In this document: in pieces, positions 44,401-57,968 of the stretch
Numbering within the stretch: the stretch's first letter is position 1
Layout of the letters: each line of letters opens with the position of its first letter
Origin: Symbiodinium natans
Lineage: Eukaryota; Sar; Dinophyceae; Suessiales; Symbiodiniaceae
NCBI GenBank assembly: GCA_905221605.1
Contig: CAJNDS010000946.1
Span: forward strand, 1-64,000
Length of the DNA: 64,000 nucleotides
Reading direction: 5' to 3'
The notes under the pieces: model-generated
What the model was told of the DNA's origin: nothing
Seen by the model: only the letters and a program-made list of their open reading frames with translations
Databases searched by the model: none
Made by a program: the position numbers and the translations under genes

Positions 44401-47400
44401 GGTTTGGTAGGGTTTGCGAGATCTGCAACTCGCTGACACTCGTGAAATCTTAGGGTTTGGGGTTTAGGGTTTAGGGTTTGGGGCTTAGGGTTTGGGATTT
44501 AGGGCTTAGGGTTTGGGGTTTAGGGCTTAGGGTTTGGGAATTATGGTACTACACCATTCAAAATCCCAAGTTCTACACTCCAAATCCCTGAACCCCTAAA
44601 CCCCAAAACTGACTGGCTCCTGCAGGAGTCAGATACGGTGACTTGGAACCTGCGGTTGCCCTTGAAGCCTTCCGTTTCGCAAGTCCTAAACTCCTCAACC
44701 CAAAATTCCTGAAGCGTAGACTCCTGAACCCTATAAACCCTAAACTCCAGAGTCCCCAAACTCCTAAACCCTAAACCCGAAACCCTAAACCCGAAACCTT
44801 AAACCCTAAACCCGGGCTGGGCGGCGGACTCGACCTTGCCATCTGCGCTGGTGGCGCACATGACCATGCCCTGCGACTCGAAGCCCACGAGCTTCCTGCG
44901 GAGGGTTTAGGGTTTAGGGTTTAGGAGAAATTTGGGGTTTAGGGCTTCAGGTTTAGGAGTTTGGGGTTTAGGGTTTATAGGGTCTATAAAGATCAGGGTT
45001 TGGGGTTTAAGGTTTCGGGCTTGGGAATGTTGCGGGCTTTTTGGGGCCCACAAGGCTTAGAGGGTTGAGGACTAATGGGATCATATGGCATCACGGTGTT
45101 TGAGGGCTTGGGGAAGATCTCGAGGTTTCGTGGATTTCGGTTTAACGTAGCAGCAGGAATACCCTAGCCACCACAAAGCTACGTGCGTCAGCATTCACGC
45201 CCCCCTCCCCCTTTCCCCCTATGGTATCTCTACGAAACCCTAAACCCAAAAACCCTGACACCCGTTGCCCCCACAGTATCCCCCCTCCGCCCACGTGGTT
45301 CATGGTGGGTTTAGGGTTCAGGGTTCAGGGTTTAGGGTTGTAGGTTTACGGTTTCCCCTGGTTTGTTTAAGGTTCTAGGGTTTGGGGTTCAGGGTTGTGG
45401 GTTCAGGTTTCGGGTTTCCCCTGTGGTTCGGGGTGGGTTTCGGTTTTTGGGTGTTTAGGGTTGAGGGTTTCGGTTGCCGGTTTCCCTGTCATTCAACCCT
45501 AAACCCCAAACCCGCGAAACCCCAAAACCCAAACCCGAAACCCAAAACCCAAAACCCTAGGAGCGCGGATGCATGTAAGCCCTGAACTGTCTCCGTGCGC
45601 CTTGGCTTGAGGTTCGCCAGGACGGTCACGAGCTGGCCCTCCATCTCCTTTTGGGTTTAGGGTTTAGGGCTTAGGGTTTAGGGTTTAGGTTGTGTAGGGC
45701 TCACAGGCCCCCGGCAGCCGAAGACCACCAATGCCCTACAATAGGCTCTAAGGCCCTAAACCCTAAACCCTAAACCCTAAACCCTAAACGCTAAACCCTA
45801 AACCCTAACCCCTAAACCCTAACCCCTAAACCCTAAACCCTAAACCCTAAAACCCCAAAACCCCAAACCCTGAAGAGGTGTTCAGGATTTAGGGTGGAGA
45901 GGCTTCGGGTTTCGGGGATTCAGGGGTTGCCGCGCTGTTTGGGGCGTTAGGGTTTAGAGGGTAGAGGGTTTAGGGTTTATGCTCCAAGATCTCCTGAAGC
46001 TGGGAAGGTTGGGCTCAGGAGGCTTAGGGTTTAGGGTTCAGGGTTTAGGGCTTGGGGTTTAGGGTTTAGGGTTTAGGGTTGAGGCTTGAGGGTTTAGGGT
46101 TTAGGGGCTGTTCCATATTCAAGCCTCAGGCCAGATTCAAACTTGCATCGACGCTGCAACATAACAATAAGCACCCGCAGCCGCGCACTCCATCACTCAC
46201 AGTCCTTGTACTCAGAGGCCGACAGAAAACTTGCCCCGACACTCACGGAGAGAACCTCACAAACCCTAAACACTCCCGAAGGGCGAGAAGTGTATGACCC
46301 TAAACCCTAACCCCTAAACCCTGAGACCCTAAACCCTAAACCCTAAACCCTAAACCCCGAAACCCGAACCCTCGACATCCCGTGTCCTCCTGCTTCAAGT
46401 GAGCACGAAGGCCAGAGGCAATCTCAGCACAGGCAAACAGCAGACTGTTGACACAGACCAGGTCCCGACTTGTCTGTTGCCCTAAACCCTAAACCCTAAA
46501 CCCTAAACCCTAAACCCTAAACCCTAAACCCTAAACCCTAAACCCTAAACCCTAAACCCTAAACCCTAAACCCTAAACCCTAAACCCTAAACCCTAAACC
46601 CTAAGCCTCCTGAGCCCAACCTTCCCAGCTTCAGGAGATCTTGGCCTCAACCCTGGGGGGGTTCTCATACTCTCGCCACACTGGGCACCCTTGCAGGGTT
46701 AGAGGGCTTTCTACGTGTTTGGGGTGGCCTACTGCTCAGACCTCCAGAAGCCCGGCGGGTCTACTTGGAGGGCCTCACCAAAACCGACATGGGTTTCAAA
46801 ACTTTTTGGGACCCTAGACCCTTTAGGTTTAGGGTGTAGGGCTTAGAGTTTAAGGGTTTAGGGTTTGGGGTTTAGGCTTTGTAGGTTTTAGGGGCTTAGG
46901 GGCTTGGGGACTGTGGGTTTACAATTTCTGCAAACCGCAAAACCTAGAAACCCCAGACGATGTTTATGTGGCATCAGTTGCAGCTCACCCCAGTCGGTTG
47001 CAGAGGGACCAAGTCTCCGCTACGGTTTGAGGCCTTTTGCTGCTGCAGCTGCCGGTCATGGATCTTGTTGGCTTCCGTCACGGAGTTTTCCGAACCTAAA
47101 CTGCCTAAACCCCTAAACCTCGAAACAAACCCTAAACCCTAAACCCTAAACCCTAAACCCTGAACCCTAATTAAACCCTAAAAATCCCTAAGCCCTCATT
47201 AAACCCTAAACCCTAAACCCTAAAGCTCCCCCTGCCTGGCGTGGGGCGCCCTCTCCGAGGTCGATCTCCTCACAGTAGAGCTTCTCGGCCTGGTTTTCCC
47301 AAAGGGTTTAGGGTTTAGGGTTTAGGGTTTAGGGTTTAGGGTTTAGGGTTTAGGGTTTAGGGTCTGAGGGTTTAGGGTATAGGGTTTAGGGTTTCAGGTT

Positions 47401-50400
47401 TCGGGTTTAGGGGCGCAAGCCCATCAACCGTTATGGTCTAGGGCTTGTCCCGCATACAAGAGGCTGTTAGCCACAAGAATGTCCCAACTCACTGCGTGAT
47501 GAATGTGAGGTTTAGGGCTGTAAGTTTGCGTGCTATCTATGACAACCTGTTACGCCGGCAACTGGCAGTGCCCACCCGCAAAGACATGTTTGAAGCCAAG
47601 TTGCTGATGGGTGTGGCCAAACCTATCCAGACATCATGAGGACTTGCGCATCATGCAGGAATATGTGCAAAGAGTGAGCATGAAAGATGTCAAGGTCGTG
47701 ATTCTGCGCGGGAGCCCAGACCCCTGGGAGGATCCAAAAAGCAGAGCCCCCAAAGGGTGCCCTATACTAACTACTATTGCGTCATTTTTTAGAAACCCTC
47801 CAAAGGATGTACTTTTTGGATCCTCGCAGGGGTCTGGGGAGGGCGCCATCACACAGCACCGCCTTCGTGATCTTGCCCACCCTGATGTTGAGCCTGCCAG
47901 AAACCCTAAACCCTAAACCCTAAACCCTAAATCCTAAACCCTGAACCCTAAACCCTAAACCCTAGACCCTAAAGGCGCACAAGGCAGAATGTGTTCACTT
48001 TGTGGGCGCTGCTTTCGGCGAACAGCGCCTTGAGCATGCCGGTAAGGTAGCCCTAAACCCTAAACCCTAAACCCTAAACCCTGAACCGTAAACCCTAATC
48101 CCCAATTCACCGCTTCACCCCACCCATTGTCCATCCAGTAAAGGTGTCCATCACTGCCGGGTATCTTCTGGGTCCAAAGAGCCAGGCGAGATATGGTGTT
48201 GGCGACCATCGGCCGGCTGAATCTGTCTGCGGCAGCAGCTCGCATGAGAGTAGTCTTTGCGGTGGAGGAAGCCACTAGAAGCAGCGACGACTCAACTGCA
48301 GCCTGCAGTAACCAAGAGGGATTTAGGGTTGAGGGTTTAGGGGTTTGGGTTTCGGGTTCCGGGTTTAGAGTCTAATTCGGGTTTATCAGTTTTTCAGCCC
48401 TCAATGAAGCCCCAAAGATGGGCCTGGAGAAGTCCTCCAGCGGCCGCTCGGCGGCCTTGCCAGGGGCTGCCTTGGCCTTCGCCTGGCGCAAGGGTAGGGT
48501 TTAGGGCTTAGGGCTTAGGGCTTAGGGCTTGGGGCTTAGGGCTTGGGGCTTAGGGCTTGGGGTTTAGGGTTGAGGGTTTAGGGTTTAGGGTTTAGGGTTT
48601 AGGGCTTAGGGTTTAGGGTTTAGGGCTTAGGGTTTAGGGTTTAGGGTTTAGGGCTTAGGGTTTAGCGTTTAGGGTTTGGGGTTTGGGGTTTAGGGTTTAG
48701 GGTTTACGGCCTAGGGCTTAGGGTTGAGGACGCCAAGCCCTCAACCCGAAGGGCAATTTTTGGGTTGAGGGTGGTGGGTTTAAGGTTTATAAGGTTTAGG
48801 GCTTTAGGGCTTTAGGGTTTCGGGCTTTCTTGAAGCTTAGGGTTTAGTGGCATCTGGGAGGGTCTTCCGCATCTCATGCTTCTTATGGGTCAGGGCACCC
48901 TTCAGTCGTTCCCAAGTTCTGGGGCATTTCTTTTCGGGGGGTTTACGGTACTAGGGGACCTTATTATTGGGGTCCTTATAATAAGGGGATCCTACTATAT
49001 GGGGGGTCCATGTTTGGGGTCCCTTATCTCGTAAACTCCCATAGATCGTGCTGGGTTCAGGGTTTAGGGTTTAGGGTTTAGGGTTTAGGGTTTTGGGTTC
49101 AGGGTTTCAATATTACACAGGAGGAAGGGCTTAGGGTTCGCGCTTGGCTTTGCAACCCTGAAACTGAACTCTGAGACCTCCGAGGTTCAGTGGTTAGGGC
49201 CTTTAGGGTTTAGGTTTAGGGTTGAGGGTTTAGGGTTGAGGGTTGAGGGTTTATGGTTTAATTAGGGTCCAGGGTTCAGGGTTCCAAAAGCCTCAAGCCC
49301 TAAGCCCCAAACCCTCAACCCCAAACCCCGAGACACGCTTGGGTCATACTTGGTGCTCAGCGTCCTAAGCTCTCCTACTATCCTTGGAGACGAGCTGAAC
49401 CCCGAAACGGGCTTATGGTCCATGTACCCTAAGGCGGATTATAGTTGTGTAGGGTTTTGGGTTTTGGCTTAAGGTTTAGGATTTCGGGTGAACCTAGAGT
49501 TCGTTTGGTCGCTTCGATGCTGCTCAAACCTGAGGGTGTAGGGCTTAAGGAAAGGGTTTAGGGTTTCTAGGATGGCCCGTAAAACCCTCTGAAAAACTTT
49601 CTTGAATATGACCCTCTTTAACCCAATAATAAGGGAAATATCTATATATATATATATATATATATTATATCCCAGGGGCCTACTATAGGGGTCGGAATAA
49701 TTCCTGATCGTATTCCTTATGGTTCCTTTATAACAATACTATAACAACCCTCAACACCCTAGTCTAAGTATTAAGGCCCCTATATTGCCTAGGTTGAGGG
49801 TTTGCAGTACTCTCGCAGGCGCGCGGCGCCTTGCCACCCTTGTCGGCTTTGTCGCCCTTGTCGGCCTTTTCGGCTTTGTCGCCCTTGTCGGCTTTGCCAG
49901 CCTGCATGGGCTTTGGGTTTAGGGTTTAGGGGTTTTGGTTTAGGCTTTAGGGCTTTGGGTCCGGGGTTTAGAGTTTGGGGTTTGCTGTGATAGAGCGGAG
50001 AAGCCGTGAAGGTTGGGATGCAGAGTAGGATAGAAAGCTTTGTAACTGGCGAACAGCAGCGACGGCACGATTGGGGAGGGCCATCCAACATCTTTCTCCC
50101 ACCCCACGCCGTCCCAAACTGCATAACACCACCCTAACCTGTTCCATTTAGGTTTTAGCCATTTAGGCCTAAACTCACTTGCTTCCAACATCCTCCTGCC
50201 AGGAGCTGAGGGCGGTCTTAAGGGGATCCCGTCTAGAGTATTGCCAGCAATGAGCTGGTTCCGAGAAGATACTCCAGCACCGGCGCATCATTGCTACCGA
50301 GCGCCGCCCCTCACTGTAGGGTTTTGGTTAAGGGTTTAGGGTTTAGGGTTTCGGGTTTAGGGCTTAGGGCTTAGGGTTAAGGGTTTAGACACAAACCCCC

Positions 50401-53400
50401 GGCGTGCAGTCAACAGCCCCTCCACACCTTGGCATCGCCGTTCACTTTGGGGGAAGCGGCACCTGCTCAAAGCCAGTAGGCCCCAGGTCTTGGGTTTAGG
50501 GGTTTAGGGTTTAGGGGCGTAGGGTTTAGGGTTTAGGGGTTTTAGGGTTTAGGGCTTAGGGCTTAAGGGGATTGAAGGGTTTGGGGCTTAAGGGTTTGGG
50601 GTTTGCAACGGGGTTTAGGGCTTAGAGCTTGGGGTTTGGGGTGTCTGTGAGACAGACTGCTTAAGAGAGGACTGCTTGCAGGCATCACGTATACCCTCTA
50701 CTGCGCCTGCGGCGGCCTCCTTCTCGGGCTTCTCGCCTCCAGAACTTGTATCGCAAAGCGGTGCCGAGAGCTTGCGAGCCTTGAACCCTAAACCCTAAAC
50801 CCTAAACGCAAGTGTTTCATCTTGCAGATCCGAATGCAAGGTTCCAAGTATGGGCGTATGACCCAATACACCTCGCATAATTGGGGCCCAGACTTCGGAT
50901 CCCTTTTAACAAGGGTAAGGGGCTGTGCTTAAGTGACCGTGGTGCGAACCTTAGACCGAAGCAGTTCGCCTAGATCTCAGGGCCCTGCTGAATTTTTTGA
51001 ATGGGACCCTAAACCCTCAGCCCTAAGCCTTACTACTAAACCCTAAGCCCTCAACCCTAAACCCTAAACCCTAAACGCTCAACCCTAAACCCTAGACCCT
51101 AAACCCAAGAAAGGCCAACCCCAAAGCCCAACCCCAAACCTGGAGACGCAGGCCACGCGGAAGGCGCCCGGGCCTTTCTGTCCCGCTGCGCCTTGCAGCT
51201 TCGATGGGTCCACCTCCGTGGGTTCAGGGTTGAGGGTTTTAGGGTTTTACGGTTTCAGGGCTTGAGGGTTTGAGGGTTTTAGGGTTTTAGGGTTTTAGGG
51301 CTTTCGGGTTTTAGGGTTTTAGGGTTTTAGGGTTTTAGGGTTTAGGGTTTAGGGTTTAGGGGTTTAGGGTTGAGGGTTTAGGGTTTAGGGTTTAGGGTTT
51401 AGGGTTCAGGGTTTAATTCCGGGCTTGATGGGGTTTTGGGTTGGGGAGGTTTCAGGGGTCGTGGTCAGCTCTGCAAGCCATGGCACGTTCTGCCCCAAAA
51501 AAACCGGGGACCCAAGCCCCCAAATCCAGACCGAAACCCTAACCCTAAACCCTAAACCCTAAACCCTCAACCCTATACCCTGGAGCCCTTAAGCCCAACC
51601 GGCGCTGCAAGAAGAGAGTCGAGCAAACCCCTAACTTCCATTCAGCCCCTAAACCCTAAACCCTAAACCCTAAACCCTCAACCCTAAACCCCGAACCCCG
51701 AACCCCGAACCCTAAACCCTAAACCCTAAACCCTAAACCCTAAACCCTAAACCCTAAACCCTAAACCCTAAACCCTAACCCCGAAACCCTAACCCCTAAA
51801 CCCTAAACCCTAAACCCTAAACCCTAAACCCTAAACCCTAAACCCTAAACCCTAAACCCTAAACCTTAAACCTAAACCCTAAACCCTAAACCCTAAACCC
51901 TAAACCCTAAACCCTAAACCCTAAACCCTAAACCCTAAACCCTAAACCCTAAACCCTAAACCCTAAACCCTGAACCCTGAACCCTAAACCCTAAACCCTA
52001 AACCCCAGCCTTGGATTTCATGCCCATGTCCTTGCTCTTGCCATCGGGGATCTTCACCAGGACCATCCTGCGGTTCAGGGGCTTCTTCCCTTTTTCGGGG
52101 GATTGGGGGTTCGGTGTTTAGGGTTTAGGGTTTAGGGTTTAGGGTTTAGGGTTTAGGGTTTAGGGTTTAGGGTTTAGGGTTTAGGGTTTAGGGTTCCCTT
52201 TTGCCGAGACTTCTCATAGAGATTCCGCTCCCATTCGCAGTGCCGTCGTCTGCTTGCAGGGGGCATGCTCTGACTCAAAAGCCCTGATAGGTGCCTTGTG
52301 TGGTAGATGTCCTTAGTTAACAGGTCCCGCTCCTTTCTTTCTCTTTGCTAGACTCAAGACCCTAAGCCCCCTACACCCCCAAAAAGAATCCGGATTTAGA
52401 ACAAACCTTCCCACAGTCATGTCTGGCTGTGTGCTCCCCAGGTTTCGTGACATTCTTCGGTAGGTGGGTGGGTGGGTGAGTGGGTGGCCTAGGGTTTCAG
52501 GGTTAAGGTTGGGATGTTCCCCCTTATACTAACAGTCCTTTATGAGGATTATAGTACCCCATTGTGGACTGTTAGTATAAGGGGGGAAGATGTCCCAAGG
52601 TTAAGGGGTAGAGGTTTAGGGAGGACCGCCCTTGACACCGTAGTCCTAAGTTCACCCCGGAAGCCCTCGACAACCTCGAGCATCAGACGGGTCAGACGGG
52701 GCCCGGGCGGTTCTGACGGGGTCATGCCCTGGCCCGGCTGGAAGGCGGGCCGGTCCACGATGAAGTAGCCTCGACCTTCGGGAGCTTCTCGGAGCGGGAG
52801 TTGTAGGGCTTAGGTTGGGATGTTCCCCCTTGTACTAACAGTCCTTAACAGGGACTATAGTATCCCTATTGGAATCCCTGTTAAGGACTGGTAGTATAAG
52901 GGGGAACGTTTAGGGTTGAGGATTCGGTGCTTCAGGGTTTTTCGTAGACTGTTCCGGTGGGGTTTGGGGTTGAGGATCCAAGTTCAAGGTTTAGGGCTTC
53001 TTGTCGGCCTGGAGCCACCCACTTCCGAAAGGATCGATTGCCTGCAGGGTGTTAACCCCAGCATCCCTAAACCCCAAACGTCGTTTGTATGTGCTGAACC
53101 AAATGCTGAGCCCTCAACCCTAAACCCCAAAACCCCCCAACAAACACAAAGGCCCCGAACACACCCCTAAACCCCAAACCCTAAGCCCTAAGCCCTAAAC
53201 CCCTAACCCCTAAACCCTAAACCCTAACAATCCCCCTAAACCCTAAACCGCACCCAGGGCCCCCCCACGCTCCAGCTGCATCATGGATCCCTTGGCCAGG
53301 CCCCGGAGGAGGGGGTCGCCGATGGCCTGGGGAAGAGTTTGGGGTTTAGGGTTTAGGGTTTAGGTTGAGGGTTTAGGGTTTAGGGTTTAGGGTTTAGGGT

Positions 53401-56400
53401 TTAGGGTTTAGGGTTTAGGGTTTAGGGTTTAGGGTTTAGGTTTAGGTTGGGGGGGGGTTAGGGTTTGGAGTTTAGGGTTGAGGGTTGAGGGTTTCGGCAC
53501 TCCACGGCTACCAAACTCCCCAAGCCCTACAATCCTCAACCCCAACACCCTCAGCCGCTTAACCTCAAATCCTTTGACTGTAAAAGGGTGCCCCCGAACT
53601 TTTCTATACATCCTTCTCACAGGAACCCCCTCCTAAAGTCAACCCCAAACCCTAAACCCCAAACCCCAAACCCTAAACCCCAAACCCCAAACCCCAAACC
53701 CTAAACCCCAAACCCTAAGCCCTAAGCCCTAAACCCTAAACCCCAAACCGACTCCCCAAAGAGGCCCCCAAGCCTTGGTGTCCACCACGCTCTGCGGGTT
53801 GATGATGCCGTTGAGGTCGTCGTCGTCCTCCATCTTGGGCCTGGCATCGGAAACCCTCGGTTGGGGTTTAGGGTTTAGGGTTTAGGGTTTAGGGTTCAGG
53901 GTTTGGGGTTTGGGGTTTGAGGTTTGGGGTTTAGGATTTAGGGTTTAGGGCATTGACGGGCTTTCGGGTTTAGGGCTCAGAGCTTAGGGCTGTAGGCCCC
54001 CAAGCTCTGCCAGGGAACCGACCTTCCACGGCTTTTGGGACTTCTTCCTGTTGCATAAAGGCCTCCAAAACCCTATTTCAAAAAAAACAAAATAACATGA
54101 AAACCTACAACCACCTTTTACAAACATATTTTAAACCATATGAAAAACCAACAAAAAAGTTTTTAAGAAACAAACTTTTTACAAACATAATCGTTTCCCC
54201 CTAATATTAAACGGGGGATCCCCCCCCCAATAGAAATTCGAAACGTGTTTTTATTATTAGGGGGGGGGGGGGTTTTATCGAAATGCCATGTTCTAGACTC
54301 CAGATATACTCAAGTAATTAATCAAGTACTGAAGCGTGGTGTAAACTGAAAGAGAGAGACAGCATCATGCTGCGAAAAGCCTTGAGTCTGAAGCCTAAAC
54401 CTTAATGAACCCGAAGCCCTAAACCCTAAAACCCTTAACCCTAATTAGACCCTAAACCCTCGTTGGCTTCAGGGTCTTAGGAGCCCTGAACCCCCCCCCC
54501 CCCCCCCCCCCTAATTCGGAATAGGCTTTAAAAGGCGGGCTCGGTTTCGGCAGGATTTTCCGGAAAGCATTTTTAGTATTAGGGGGGTCTTTAATGAAAG
54601 GGGGAAGTGATTATTATCAACCATATGAAAAACCAACAAAAAAGTTTTAAGAAACAAACTCCAACAACAAAAGAGAACAACCAACCCAATCCTGAAGCAC
54701 CAACTCTTCCCCAAACTCCAGGGGACCCTCATCCCGGGATCCGGAACCCAACCTTCTAGGGATTGAATCCGTAAACAGTAAACCCTAAACCCTAAACCCT
54801 GAACCCTAAACCCAAAACCCTAAACCCTAAACCCTAAACTCTAAACCCTAAACCCTAAACCCTAAACCCTAAACCCTAAACCCTAAAGCCTGCCGACAAA
54901 GCTTGGGCCCCCCGGCTTGGTCACAAGATGGTCGAACTCACGGAGGACGAGGTGGGTGACCTGCAACGGGCGGTCAGTGACTGTAGGGTTTAGGGTTTAG
55001 GGTTTAGGGTTTAGGGTTTAGGGTTTAGGGTTTAGGGTTTAGGGTTTAGGGTTTAGGGTTTAGGGTTTAGGGTTTAGGGTTGGGTTTAGGGTTTAGGGTG
55101 ATCCAAGTACCGTCACCCTAAGCCCGGAGCACCGAAACCCTCACCCAAGCCGCCTGCTCATCAAGCTTCGGCACCTCGGCTTGAAGGAAGTGACGGCGAA
55201 ACTGACATCTCATAGGACTCTTAAGGGAGGGGGTTCGGGGGTGTGTAGGGTTCAGGGTTTAGGGTTCAGGGTTCAGGGTTCAGAGTTCAGGGTTTAGGGT
55301 TCAAGGGGGGTATGTAACTCAAGGCTCCCTAACACTCCCTACTACTCCCTAAGGCTCCCTAAGCTTCCCTAAGGTTCCCTAGGTACCTACCCCCCCATGA
55401 ACCCCCCCCTCCCCAAAGAACCCCTAGTTTTATCCCTGTTCAGGACTGTTAGTATAAGGGGAAACATCCCAAGTTTCGGGCTTAGAGTTGAGTGTTTTCC
55501 GGATGCCCTACCCTTACGTATAATGAGTATGCTAGATGAGGATTTGTGTTGAAACAAAATCTGCAAGACGACCCATGATCGAGATACCCCCACACACACA
55601 CACATTCTTCTGTCCTCGCATCTTGTTACCCTGAACCCTGGGGACCCGACCCAGTGGATCTTCTTCTTTGTGTCCTTGACATTGCCTAGGTTCCAGGTAA
55701 TGTAGGCAGACTGGGGGGGGCGGGGGGGTGGTGGGGTTGTACGGGAAACCCAACCCTAAAAAGGGATACCACTGGGATCCCAGATGCCCTCCAGATTCAG
55801 CCTTCCCACGAGCTCTGTCACTTTGCCGCTCCTTGGCACATTCGACATAAATGCCGTGTCATGGGCGCGCACTCAGTAAAGCATCGGCGGACTTGCGATG
55901 GGCTCAGTCTGAGCTAGAAGCTTGTCGCGAGTGATCTTGTCCTCAATTTCGCAACATGTGCACTGTATCCAGCGTATTTACGTCTTCGGGCGCATGGAGT
56001 TTAGAATTTGACGCTTCCGTTTAGGGTTTAGGGTTTAGAGCTTGATTAGGGTTTAGGGATCAGGGCCTTAGGGTTGGGACGTTCCCCCTTACACTAACAG
56101 TCCTTAATCGGGATTCTCGTACCCCTACCATAATCCCCGATTAAGGACTGTTAGTATAAGGGGACCCTAAACCCTAAACCCTAAACCCTAAACCCCTAAA
56201 CCCCTAAACCCCAAACCCCAAACCCTAAACCCTAAACCCTAAACCCTAAACCCTACGTGGGGTTCAGGGACCCTGGGCTTGCAGTGCCAGCCGAAGTCTC
56301 CACGAAGGCGTTGCCCCAGTGGAGCAGCGTGACCTGCTCGCCGGTCTCGATGGCCTGCGCATCCTCGTGGAGCCCCTTTGTGGGGTTTAGGGTTTAGGGT

Positions 56401-57936
56401 TTAGGGTTTAGGGTTTAGGGTTTAGGGTTTAGGGTTTAGGGGTATAGGGTTTAGGGTAAAACCCTAAACCCCTCAAACGCTCCAGTTCTAAGAGACGCCT
56501 ACATATCAAGACCCTTGTGATTCTCCCCCTAGGAATTGGGGTTCTTTACAGTCTAGGGTTTAGGGTTTAGGGTTGGGGGGGTGGACGGGAGGGGTTGGGC
56601 AAGTCGACGTGCTTCTACTATTTGCTTCAGAAGCCCCCAAAACTAAAAATATTCTTTCCTTATAGGGGTAATAGAGGGATTATGATCTCTTACATTTGGG
56701 GGATTCTTAAGCAAATGGTAGGTTTTGGGCGTTGGGGGGAGGGGAGGCTTTGAGGTTCGCAGGGTTTATCGTGCTCGTAGGGTTTGTGGGGTTTGTAGGG
56801 CTTTATGAGGTTTGTGGGTTTATAGTTTCAGATTGTAGGGTTTGTAGGGTGTGTGGGGTTTGCAGGGTTTTAGAAGGTTTGTAGTATAGGGTTTATGGGG
56901 TTTATCAGGTTTCGCGGAGGGTCCAGGGTTCTACGTCGACACCCCTAAACCCTAAATCCTAAACCCTAAGCCCTAGACACTCCCTAAGTGCCAAGCCCCT
57001 GTCCTCCTGCTCAATGTAGATGTCCTTGCTATGTATGAGTAATCTCTCGCCGATCTCGTCATTCTTGGGATGCTTCCTCGGCAACGAGGATCGAGATGGC
57101 CGACTCGCAGAAGAACTAAAACCCTAAACGCTAAACCCTACACCCTAAACCCTAAAGCGCAGGGGCCCTGGCTTTTCCATCTTGGAGGTAGGCTGTGCAG
57201 GACCGTCGAGCTTCAGCCAGGCCTAGCCCAACACGGAGACCGAACTTCATGTGGGGGTTAGGGTTTAGGGCTAATCCACGACTGAACATGAAGCCTCAAG
57301 CCCTATGCCCTTCAACCTAGCAGACCCCTAAGCGGGGGTTGATCTGATTACGGGCACCTCTTTTGGCATCCAAAACTACAAAAGATGTACCATAACAGAT
57401 ACCCCCCAAGAGGGCCCATGATTTGGATCAACCCCCCAGTCCCTACCATCTGCGGCCCTGACTGCATCCTCGGCGACCGCAGGGTAACGAGGAACGATTG
57501 GGTCGATCCTGGTGTTCAGGACTGTTGACCAGCAACTGCCCCCAAGCCCTCGTCAAGCCCCAGAACCCTGAACCGAGCATCCCCCACAACCCAAACCTCC
57601 TACTGCAGGCCAAGCGCCCGAGAATCCTGCGAAGAGGCCAACCACGAGCCCTTTAACCCCACAAAGCCGGTAACCCCCTATGTGCTTGCTCCCTAAACGC
57701 CGAACCCTCAAACCGAGATTCTTAGGGTCGTTACATTGTAACTTAGTATGGGTCCGTTTATACCCCTTGTAAACCCTGTACAACCCAGAGCCGATAGAAA
57801 TACCCTGAAAGAGATGAACCCCGGGTTTCACTACCCAGACCCGAATAATAAACCCTAAACCCTATATAAACCCTAAACCCTAAACCCTATCATACTAAAC
57901 CCTCAACCCTAAACCCCAAACCCCAAACCCCAAACC

Positions 57937-57968
<32 letters not shown>

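Noticed and set aside
51643-52006. A true chromosome end
   Set aside because: Arrays of both orientations recur dozens of times with coding exons on both sides, so they are interstitial.
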